The position numbers were made by a program, and so were the translations under genes. Shown here in pieces: positions 37,816-47,984 of a stretch of 64,000 nucleotides of DNA. The stretch is taken from NCBI RefSeq assembly GCF_000315915.1, contig NC_020186.1:930001-994000 (forward strand), written 5' to 3'. Under the pieces are notes generated by a model, which was given only the letters and a program-made list of their open reading frames with translations, had not been told where the DNA came from and did not search any database. The stretch's first letter is position 1. Each line of letters starts with the position of its first letter. Source of the DNA: Henningerozyma blattae CBS 6284 (lineage: Eukaryota; Ascomycota; Saccharomycetes; Saccharomycetales; Saccharomycetaceae).

Positions 37816-39474
37816 ATGTTTGGAACTTCTTATAAACTTGTATATAGTCGATTGATATCAGTGTCCAAAATCAAAATCTCCAAACGTTTAATTAATTGCC
37901 ATTCATGTGGGATAAAATTGCAAGATAAGAACAGTGAAGATACAGGATATTATATTAAGCCCAAAGTATTTACCCCCAAAGGTATTAATCAATTAGATGA
38001 GATACGATATTTATTGTATAAAAATCAATTACAAAATATGGGCGTTCCGGAACAAGAATCGATGGCTTCTGAAATAGATAATAAAAAAGACAATTTACTT
38101 ATTTGTAAACGCTGTAATGATGCTATCAACCATAATAATTATAAACTTGATGAATTTCGTAGTATCGAATTCCGAGATTTAGAAAAATATATCCAATCTC
38201 CTTCTAACATAGTCAATGTGGTCCCCTTGACAGAATTTCCATTCCATTTTGAACGTCGATTATTTGAAAATCCAGATTATACTTCTAGTTTGTTATTGAC
38301 TAAATGTGATACAGTAATTAAGGATAGGAAAACATTATCTAAATCATTACCTTCGTTTATCAAATCATTATTAAAAAAAGAATTAGACATTAATATCAAT
38401 AAAATTGTTGGAATTTCATCGATTAAATCATGGAATCTTGCCAATGCATTATCAATGATGAAAAATCATTCGTATCTTGTTGGGCATGCCAATGCAGGTA
38501 AATCAACCTTAATCAATTCGTTAATTGAAAGATACTTTGGTTATAAAATAACAAAAGGAATTAATTCTAGTACTAAGGAACAATCTATTGATGAAAATAA
38601 GAGACGTGAATTTGAAGCTAATCCTGGGTTATTTATTAAGAAGCAATATAGTGGAGTCTCACACATCCCAAATTTAACTCGTGATATATTGCAATATCGA
38701 ATTTTTAATAAGGTTATATTTGATTTGCCTGGATACAGTAGAGATTATGATAAAAATAAATTAGATAGTGTGATAAAGAAAGATTGGCTTGATAGAATAC
38801 GAAAGACTAATCTATTCAAGATTGAAAAAATAAGGAAGAAACGTTATCGTACAATTTTGGGAAATGAAGATGGAGCATGCTATACCATAGGAGGTATATT
38901 TTACTTGATACCACCATCTGGAACAATTAATCAAATCATTAAATATATACCTGGAGAAGGATATAATTTCAAAAATATCGAATCTGGTATCACTGCATTT
39001 AATAATTGTAATAATAAGAGTAATAAAATTCCACATCCATTAACTAAATATTGTGGTATTAAAGATAATATTCAAGACAAAGGGGATTATGTTAGACACG
39101 TAATTCCACCATTCCAGGGTAGTATTGAGATTGTTCTTAAGGATATTGGATATCTATTATTAAGAACTACTGGTACTTATCAATATCGAGGATTACATGA
39201 GATATGGTGTTTACGAGGGATTGAAGTATGTATTAGAGAACCTATTGAAAACATGAATGATATTGAATTTAGTAATAGGCCTTTAATCTCTGATACTTAT
39301 GAAATGGGGTTTGAAGTGGAAGATACTTTCAATCGTATGAAAGAGATGTATATTGAAAGAACAGAAAAAGACCGAATGAAGAGAAGATTTTTAAATAAGG
39401 GGAAAGATTTAGTTGATATAGTTAAAGTTAAACATAACGAATCACCTAACTTATTTTGGTATTTTCAATGGTAA
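37816..39474 (+). CDS. GEP3: Gep3, mitochondrial circularly permuted GTPase
   Basis: Mitochondrial YqeH-like GTPase linked to mitoribosome assembly; the S. cerevisiae gene was named for a genetic interaction with prohibitins. The product is 552 residues. A short basic N-terminus can act as a presequence. A four-cysteine zinc motif follows (CHSC at 28-31, CKRC at 97-100). The GTPase motifs occur in permuted order: G4 TKCD at 162-165 comes before G1 GHANAGKS at 223-230 and G3 DLPG at about 305, which is diagnostic of the family. Arg is often encoded by CGA, a poorly decoded codon in yeast, suggesting low expression. It is divergent from NOC2. Confidence 0.93.
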   Translation: MFGTSYKLVYSRLISVSKIKISKRLINCHSCGIKLQDKNSEDTGYYIKPKVFTPKGINQLDEIRYLLYKNQLQNMGVPEQESMASEIDNKKDNLLICKRCNDAINHNNYKLDEFRSIEFRDLEKYIQSPSNIVNVVPLTEFPFHFERRLFENPDYTSSLLLTKCDTVIKDRKTLSKSLPSFIKSLLKKELDININKIVGISSIKSWNLANALSMMKNHSYLVGHANAGKSTLINSLIERYFGYKITKGINSSTKEQSIDENKRREFEANPGLFIKKQYSGVSHIPNLTRDILQYRIFNKVIFDLPGYSRDYDKNKLDSVIKKDWLDRIRKTNLFKIEKIRKKRYRTILGNEDGACYTIGGIFYLIPPSGTINQIIKYIPGEGYNFKNIESGITAFNNCNNKSNKIPHPLTKYCGIKDNIQDKGDYVRHVIPPFQGSIEIVLKDIGYLLLRTTGTYQYRGLHEIWCLRGIEVCIREPIENMNDIEFSNRPLISDTYEMGFEVEDTFNRMKEMYIERTEKDRMKRRFLNKGKDLVDIVKVKHNESPNLFWYFQW

Positions 39475-40056
39475 AACCCAAATTGAATGATATTAAAGTC
39501 TTTTTTTTAAATATAATAGATTTTTTATTCTATATAAAAAAACGAAAAATATTTGTATATAGAAAAGTAAATAGATAGGATAAAATAGTGTAAGAGAGAG
39601 GAAGAAAAAAAAGTGTATATATAACTGTACTAGGAATGAATAAAAAAAATAATTAAAAAAAATTAAAATCAAGATGATTAGGTTTAATTATTTTAAAGTT
39701 GGAGATATTATAATTAATAAATTTGTGTAGTTCTTTTTTTATTTTTTATTTTTTGTTTTTTTTTTAAAAAAAAATGCTTAATTGTTATGCAAAAAACTTT
39801 AATAAATATACAACGCATAACCGTAATAACAATTTATAATTGTATTCCCAAATGTAAACAAAATAGAAGAAAAAAATAAAATAAAAAAAAAATATATTAT
39901 GAATCCGAGAGAAAAAAATAAAGATTTAAAAGATTTAAAACATTCTAATGTACAATCATATAATATAATAAGGTGAAAGAGGGTAGTAGTGAATAAAGTA
40001 GATCACTAATATATATATACTTGGGAAATAAAGAATAAAAGAATCTGAAAGTATGC
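39475..40056. other. Convergent intergenic, GEP3-DED1
   Basis: AT-rich, with long A- and T-runs (for example 39,730-39,775) and (TA)n near 40,008-40,018. This is the DED1 3' UTR and terminator area. No separate gene is supported. Confidence 0.45.
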
Positions 40057-42357
<2,301 letters not shown>

Positions 42358-43419
42358 ATGACCTCCAATATACCTTTGCCCCTTCAATCTTCGTTGCTGC
42401 GTGGCTCTCGGTTGGCCCAACTTCATCGTCCCCGTGCGTCGCTCCAGAACACTGCACCACGTTCTGTTCCTGCCCATCAAGTCGTTGTCACTACACCAAA
42501 TGCCCATCGAGTTTGTGAATGGGGGCTTAAGACAACTCTACCGTCCCGTATACGTTCTAAATCTATTGTTTTGACTGCACAGGATTCTTTGCAACGTACA
42601 GCTCATTTTGAGACCAATGCTGGGTTACAATGGACTCGTCGTCGTTTTGCAGAATTGGGGGTGCATGTGACACATCCTCCTTCTATTGAAAACCCACTTT
42701 TTATCCCTACATCTTTGAGGTCTACCACACCTTTAAGTAATCTCACGGGTGTAAATCCTACTAGTGCTACTAATTCAAAGGTGACCCGTGAGGCAAAGAA
42801 TAAATTGGCACAATTGCGTGCAGGGCTTGTAAAAGAACTTCGTAAAAATCATATAAAGGATGATTTGAGTAGTATTGTTAATTCACGTAATTTTTCCAAA
42901 GAAGCAGTACAATATGTTAAATCAAACTTGAATAGTAGTAGATCATTACCATGGGAAAATTCTATGGTTGGTTCTGGTGGTTTATCATACTCTTTAAAGG
43001 GTAGATTAAGAAATTCACCAAATGGTATCATTCAAAAGAGTATTGTTCCAGGGAGAGTGCTTAATGCTGATGCGTTGGGTAAGAAGACTGCTATTGCTGG
43101 TTTTGTAGCATCTGATAGCTCTACTGAAACAAAACATGCCTACGGCCAAGGTGATTTCCTAAGACAATCAGTATTCCCATTTGAAATTAAAAGTGTTAGA
43201 GTTACTGACGGAAAAATTAATATTGCTGCCAAGATGGTTGGTGGGGTCAATAGACAAGGTTCACAAAGGTTATCTCAAACAGCTTTCCGTTCTGTTCCAC
43301 CTCTAAGACGTACAAAACAATCTTCACAAAGTAATGGTGATTCAGAGGATAATAGCAAGATGGTTAATCAATTATTGGATATAATGAAGGGTTTGACTTC
43401 ACCTTCTACGAAAAAGTAA
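42358..43419 (+). CDS. MRP51: Mrp51, mitochondrial small-subunit ribosomal protein
   Basis: Mitoribosomal protein of the 37S subunit (bS1m class), involved with translation from mitochondrial mRNA 5' leaders in yeast. The product is 353 residues, near the S. cerevisiae length. The basic N-terminus (PLPLQSSLLRGSRLAQLHRP) fits mitochondrial targeting, and the conserved block LQWTRRRFAELGVHVTHPP supports the call, as does SLKGRLRNSPNGI. The first third of the gene is GC-richer and uses CGT/CGG arginine codons, whereas the rest is AT-rich and uses AGA. In S. cerevisiae the gene lies next to IDI1 (YPL117C); here MRM1 is between them. Confidence 0.92.
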   Translation: MTSNIPLPLQSSLLRGSRLAQLHRPRASLQNTAPRSVPAHQVVVTTPNAHRVCEWGLKTTLPSRIRSKSIVLTAQDSLQRTAHFETNAGLQWTRRRFAELGVHVTHPPSIENPLFIPTSLRSTTPLSNLTGVNPTSATNSKVTREAKNKLAQLRAGLVKELRKNHIKDDLSSIVNSRNFSKEAVQYVKSNLNSSRSLPWENSMVGSGGLSYSLKGRLRNSPNGIIQKSIVPGRVLNADALGKKTAIAGFVASDSSTETKHAYGQGDFLRQSVFPFEIKSVRVTDGKINIAAKMVGGVNRQGSQRLSQTAFRSVPPLRRTKQSSQSNGDSEDNSKMVNQLLDIMKGLTSPSTKK

Positions 43420-44114
43420 GCGAATGACATTGGCAACATGCAACATTTAACTTAGACTTGTATATATATTACGACAGTAAATGTTAATTTACATTATATA
43501 TTCATCAATTTTTTTTCTGTTCTTTTTTTGCATCAATCTTGGACTAATGAAAGCTGTATTACGAAAGATTGACTTGTATAATTTTTGCTAGAGGCATGCC
43601 ATTTTCCTTAGCATATGTAGGCTATAGTTTTCATTAATTGAATTATAAATCAGAGTGATTTAAAGTTGTAAAATATATTAAAAAAACCTCACAAGGGGAA
43701 CGTAGGCATATTACATGTATACCTTTATTATGTTAAAATAAAGATTTTCATACAAGTAGATTTAATTTTTTTTCAAGTAAATAATTAATTGGTTTCAATT
43801 TTTTTTTTATACCTGTTATGTGTAAGGATCAAAACACGCCATTTATCAATAGTAATCCCATTGAATATTGTAAATTAATATATTATTTGTCGTAAGATTA
43901 ATCCATTTTTGAAACTATATAATGTATATCATCAATAGAGTCAAGGCAGAAAATTAATTCCAAGAATTAGATCTTCTGTCTTATTAATTTTACACTACTT
44001 AACTTGGCCATTAAAAATTCAATTAAAAAAAAAACACGACAATATATATCGCATTTCGCTTTAAAAGAACTTTATTAAAATTGAAAAAAAAATGTATTCA
44101 TTGATAAAACAGTA
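43420..44114. promoter_or_regulatory. MRP51 3' region and MRM1 promoter
   Basis: 695 bp, AT-rich with T-runs. Directly before MRM1 is a seven-codon uORF (44,092-44,115) whose TAA overlaps the MRM1 ATG. I looked for a small RNA gene here and found no convincing C/D or H/ACA signature. Confidence 0.4.
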
Positions 44115-44115
44115 A
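44092..44115 (+). promoter_or_regulatory. uORF overlapping the MRM1 start (TAATG)
   Basis: ATG at 44,092 opens seven codons (MYSLIKQ) and stops at TAA 44,113-44,115, whose last A is the first base of the MRM1 ATG. It could act as a short regulatory uORF with reinitiation. Alternatively it marks a one-base frameshift in the mitochondrial presequence. Confidence 0.4.
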
Positions 44116-45347
44116 TGAAAAACCAAATCTCATCTCATATCAGGAATTTTTCCACTCGTACTGATATTCTATTACAACGAAACCGTAAAAATATAGAATG
44201 GAGGGATCCTAGAACGTCTTTTGATAAATTTATGCCTCAGACGTCAAGAGTAAAAGCTTGGGAAAAAAAAGGTCAAGATAAAGAAACATATTTCAAAAAA
44301 AATTTTGCCCATATTCATGCAAATACAAAAGAATCAGATCCTTATAATAAGAAACTACATCATCGAGAGAAATTACAATCTATTCGTGATGAACTTTCAG
44401 AACAACATTTGACTCATTTATCAAAATTTAAAGGTTCCAGAAATGTCATGCCTTCTCTAAAACCAAACCCACTTTCTGATTATGTTTATGGTACTAATAG
44501 TGTTATTGCGGCATTAAATAGTAAAAAAAGAGCGTATCATATGAAATTGTTATATTACGGTACGCTGTCTCCAGTTATTGCAAGATTGGCTACTCAAATA
44601 TATATTCCCATGGAGAAGGCTACAAAACATCAATTAAACTTATTAACAAATAATGGGATTCATAATAATGTAGTATTAGAAACAAAACCTATTGAAACAA
44701 TAGAAGTTTCACATTTGAAAAGTTGTGATGATGAAAGTGGGGTAATGCGTTTCGATGAGACAATTGCTATAAATTTATTTGAAGAGAATCAAATTCGTTA
44801 TGACAATAAAACTAAAACCTATCCCTTGGGTATTTTCCTAGATCAAATAATGGATCCACATAACATGGGGGCTATCATCAGAAGTGCATATTTCTTGGGA
44901 GTGGATTTCATTTTAATTTCCCGTAGAAACTCTTCTCCACTATCGCCTGTAGTTTCAAAATCAAGTAGTGGTGCACTCGAATTAATACCAATCCTAACTG
45001 TTGATAGACCTTTAGATTTCGTTAATAGAACCAAACAAGCAAATGATTGGACGTTTATTACTACAGATTCAAATCCAAATGCCAGAAAGGAATTCAGTCC
45101 CAAAGCGTTAAAATTAGCTGACTTAAAGGGTCAATGTAATGAGGCTCCTACAATTCTAATAGTTGGGAATGAAGGTAAAGGAGTGAGAACCAACATGAAA
45201 TTTAATAGTGATTTCATCGTAGAGATCCCATTTAAAGAAAGGCCTCGTTCAAAAAATGAAATAAGAGGAGGTGGCGGTATGGTTGTAGATTCCTTAAATG
45301 TCAGTGTAGCGACTGCTCTACTAATTGATAATATATTAAGAAAATAA
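44115..45347 (+). CDS. MRM1: Mrm1, mitochondrial 21S rRNA 2'-O-ribose methyltransferase
   Basis: SpoU-family (SPOUT) methylase that makes Gm2270 in mitochondrial large-subunit rRNA. The product is 410 residues, near the expected length. The N-terminus is basic and Ser/Thr/Arg-rich (ISSHIRNFSTRTDILLQRNR), suitable for import. The substrate-binding L30e-like domain starts at about 125 (DYVYGTNSVIAAL). The SPOUT domain at about 235-410 has the three motifs: LDQIMDPHNMGAIIRSA, IVGNEGKGVR, and a C-terminal SLNVSVATALLI knot. It is convergent with IDI1. Confidence 0.95.
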   Translation: MKNQISSHIRNFSTRTDILLQRNRKNIEWRDPRTSFDKFMPQTSRVKAWEKKGQDKETYFKKNFAHIHANTKESDPYNKKLHHREKLQSIRDELSEQHLTHLSKFKGSRNVMPSLKPNPLSDYVYGTNSVIAALNSKKRAYHMKLLYYGTLSPVIARLATQIYIPMEKATKHQLNLLTNNGIHNNVVLETKPIETIEVSHLKSCDDESGVMRFDETIAINLFEENQIRYDNKTKTYPLGIFLDQIMDPHNMGAIIRSAYFLGVDFILISRRNSSPLSPVVSKSSSGALELIPILTVDRPLDFVNRTKQANDWTFITTDSNPNARKEFSPKALKLADLKGQCNEAPTILIVGNEGKGVRTNMKFNSDFIVEIPFKERPRSKNEIRGGGGMVVDSLNVSVATALLIDNILRK

Positions 45348-45505
45348 TATTAATATTAATATTAATAAATAAATAAATTAATATAAATAAAAAAAATAAA
45401 TATAAATATAAATATAAATATATATATTTAAATTTTGTAAATACATAATTCATTAAATAATGATTGAATATATAAGAAATGATCTGGATTGTAAACCACC
45501 AGTAT
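45348..45505. repeat. AT-only low-complexity tract
   Basis: Short convergent gap between MRM1 and IDI1. It is composed largely of (TAATAT)n, (TAAA)n and (ATAAAT)n repeats at 45,347-45,430, likely 3'-end forming sequence for both genes. Confidence 0.6.
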
Positions 45506-46357
45506 TCAAATCATTCTATAAATGGTTTCATCATTTTCAAAACTACTTAAATCTTTTAAATTGTTCCACCAATCAAATAAATAGTTTTCACAAATAATTT
45601 TAAACCATGGGGTAAATAATTTACTAGAATCTTCAAACATTTGTTTCAATTCTTCTTGAGATACCCATTTGATATCTTTAACTTCGTTCCAATTAGGATC
45701 AACATCGATAGAAGACCCCTTGGAAATCTTATATATTAAGATATAATCAATTTCATGTTCACCCCAAAATCCATTACTTTCTGCCATGTAATGAATTCTA
45801 TTTAGGAAATGGAATTCCCCATTAGTACCCAATTGTTTATCCTTTATACCTAATTCATGATTTAATTTTCTAATAGATGCAACTTTAACTCCTTGGATCT
45901 TATCCTTTAAACCCAAGAAGTTATTACCGCCTAATTCTTCATCAACACATAACGGATGTGAACAACAAGTATTTGTCCATAAATTAGGAAATGTAATTTT
46001 TTCAGTAGCACGTTGTTGTAACAATAATTCATTTTTACCATTAAACATAAATACTGAAAATGCTCGATGTAATAAGCCTTTATTAATATTTTCCATTAAA
46101 TGACAATCCTTTTTAGTGGCAGCTCCAATTGGATTATCATTCCAATCCAATACAATACAGTTTTCATGCATCAATTTTATTTGTTCTTCATCATGATCTT
46201 GGAAAACGTTGACCTCCTCATGACCTTGAGCTTTACCTAAAGTCTCTTCACTAGACCTGGTGTTAGGTCTTTTTTGCAAAGGTATCACTTCTGGAAACTT
46301 TTCCAAGATTTCTTCAGAAGATAAGTTTTCCACTAAACTGGCATAAGCTGAGGTCAT
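45506..46357 (-). CDS. IDI1: Isopentenyl-diphosphate delta-isomerase
   Basis: Interconverts IPP and DMAPP in the mevalonate/sterol pathway. The product is 283 residues. After an N-terminal extension the Nudix-like catalytic domain runs from about 90. The active-site cysteine is in [10 protein letters not shown] (second Cys, about 132) and the catalytic glutamate is in [12 protein letters not shown] (about 200). The metal-binding residues of the Nudix fold are in the conserved region between them ([11 protein letters not shown]). An Upc2-type element (TCGTTTAG on its strand) lies about 180 bp upstream, fitting sterol control. No defects. Confidence 0.96.
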   Translation of the reverse strand: MTSAYASLVENLSSEEILEKFPEVIPLQKRPNTRSSEETLGKAQGHEEVNVFQDHDEEQIKLMHENCIVLDWNDNPIGAATKKDCHLMENINKGLLHRAFSVFMFNGKNELLLQQRATEKITFPNLWTNTCCSHPLCVDEELGGNNFLGLKDKIQGVKVASIRKLNHELGIKDKQLGTNGEFHFLNRIHYMAESNGFWGEHEIDYILIYKISKGSSIDVDPNWNEVKDIKWVSQEELKQMFEDSSKLFTPWFKIICENYLFDWWNNLKDLSSFENDETIYRMI

Positions 46358-47532
46358 TTGGTTAATGAGGTAAGACTTTATATAATTATACTATCAAACA
46401 CAATATATATATTTTCTACTTGATACATTTTATAAAGAAACATTCAATATGACGTTTCTTTTGTGACTTTAATTATATATTTTATAATATTAAATTTCAA
46501 TAATTTTAGCAATTTATTATAAACTTTCGCGTTACCTAAACGAGATGAAACAAAATTAAAAAATCTGAAAAATAAAAAGAAAATAAAAAAAAAAGGAACT
46601 CTTATCGGAGTCTCGAAGAAAAGATTTACTTAGATAGTATATTGTAAATTTTGAGCTTTAATAGTCAAAAATCATGGTATCGACTTGTAAAAGTTATTTG
46701 GTGAGTGACAAGAATTTAATGCATATATTTTTGTAATGTTTATAAATTTTTTTAGTTTTTCATTTTTTTTTTATGTCTTTTTTATCTAATTTATTTTATT
46801 TAATTAATTGATCTGTACGAGTAAAACCGAAATTCCCAGACAAAAAAATAGTTGAAGAACCTATAAAAATTTGTTGCTACAATATTAATATTAATCTTCT
46901 AATATTCAGTAACATTCCCAAGATAAATTATTGAAATAGCCTTGAGTTCAAAAATAGCAAGCATTATCTCTACACCTCTATATATCATTTCTTGGCAATA
47001 ATTAGCGTAAAGAATAATTTTACAATGCAGGAATGATTTTTTTGCAATTGAAAAATATTTTCTTTTTTTAAAATTTTCTTGAAAAATCGACGATATCAAA
47101 TTCATCAATATATTCGTGAGAACTACATAATAAACCAAGTCAAGCAGACCAAATATAATCTCATTAGAGTACTTACCATTCATCTCTTTTTGATTTTATT
47201 TGTACTCATTTCTCGTTATATTTTTACGAATTTTGTAAAATCTATATTCAACTAGCATTGTTAACTGAAAAAAAAAATAAAATAAAGAAAAAAAAATATT
47301 CACATCATAAACTACAATTAGTTTTTCTAAATCTTTAATATTTTATTATCACAGTGAAATATCGTTAAGAAAATTAAAGGCTCGGAATTTTCCGACACGA
47401 TGAAGCCACGTCACGAAAAATCGTTGATGTCACAAATTGGGGTTAACCAAGTTGTAGCCAACGTGTTAATTTGATTGGAAGGAACTGATGTTATTTTGGT
47501 GACCACTTGTCTTTTTTAAACTATAAGATACT
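46358..47532. other. IDI1 promoter and gene-poor gap (HOS3 position in S. cerevisiae)
   Basis: About 1.2 kb without a supported gene. In S. cerevisiae the next gene here is HOS3; no trace of it is recognisable. An SRE-like CTAAACGA lies at 46,536-46,543. A 94-codon minus-strand frame (46,899-47,183) has chance-like composition. A GC-richer stretch at 47,385-47,515 with two ATTGG boxes precedes the 98-codon ORF. Confidence 0.4.
46536..46543 (-). promoter_or_regulatory. Sterol/anaerobic response-like element upstream of IDI1
   Basis: On the IDI1 strand this reads TCGTTTAG, matching the Upc2/AR1 consensus TCGTTYAG as I recall it, about 180 bp before the ATG. Confidence 0.35.
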
Positions 47533-47829
47533 ATGCGTCAAGAAAATTTATTTCAAGATGAGCGTATATATATTAAGGAAAATTTTGGGATCATTTATAA
47601 ATTGGTCACAAACGATTCTTTCTTGATTGGGAAATGGTTCCCTTACGATATTGTCTTCCTGATTTGTAGGATAGGTCCTAAAATTTTGGTGAGTTTCTTG
47701 ACAGAAAAACCCTTTTTAATTGGTGTAATATTTCAATTCGGAGATGCATGTATACGTGATTTGTTGCCTATTACATATTTCATATTGATCTTGTTTAGTA
47801 ACTCACCTATTGGACAGACTATTTGTTAA
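47533..47829 (+). CDS. Unrecognised 98-codon ORF upstream of BFR1
   Basis: Hydrophobic predicted peptide with two possible membrane stretches (about 38-58 and 76-92; for example PYDIVFLICRIGPKILVSF). No homologue is recognised. It is preceded by a GC-richer promoter-like stretch with two CCAAT-type (ATTGG) boxes at 47,436-47,440 and 47,474-47,478. It ends 155 bp before BFR1, in a spacer of CA/TA microsatellite. That stretch may instead be the BFR1 promoter, with the ORF occurring by chance inside the BFR1 leader. Confidence 0.3.
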   Translation: MRQENLFQDERIYIKENFGIIYKLVTNDSFLIGKWFPYDIVFLICRIGPKILVSFLTEKPFLIGVIFQFGDACIRDLLPITYFILILFSNSPIGQTIC

Positions 47830-47836
47830 TCGACCA

Positions 47837-47849
47837 NAGACACAGACAT

Positions 47850-47893
<44 letters not shown>
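47837..47893. repeat. CA/TA dinucleotide microsatellite with one unresolved base
   Basis: (AC)n from about 47,850 passes directly into (AT)n to 47,893, in the short leader before BFR1. The base at 47,837 is N, the only ambiguous base noticed in the window, so the assembly is uncertain here. Confidence 0.9.
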
Positions 47894-47895
<2 letters not shown>

Positions 47896-47984
47896 CGATA
47901 TGTATGGAGACTTGCTTTCTTTGTTGGTTTTTTTGCTTTAGTCTCTAATTTAAATAGTCCAAGCCTTATATAGTCTCGAGTAAT

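Noticed and set aside
43420..44090. Small nucleolar RNA between MRP51 and MRM1
   Set aside because: No paired C/D boxes with terminal stem and no H/ACA hairpin-hinge-hairpin-tail arrangement could be supported.
46674..46735. MVSTCKSYL followed by GTGAGT as a first exon with intron
   Set aside because: GTGAGT is not a usual yeast 5' splice site, and no TACTAAC branch point or downstream coding exon was found.
46899..47183. 94-codon minus-strand ORF with GTAAGT after MNG as a spliced gene
   Set aside because: No branch point downstream and chance-like Ile/Phe/Tyr composition.
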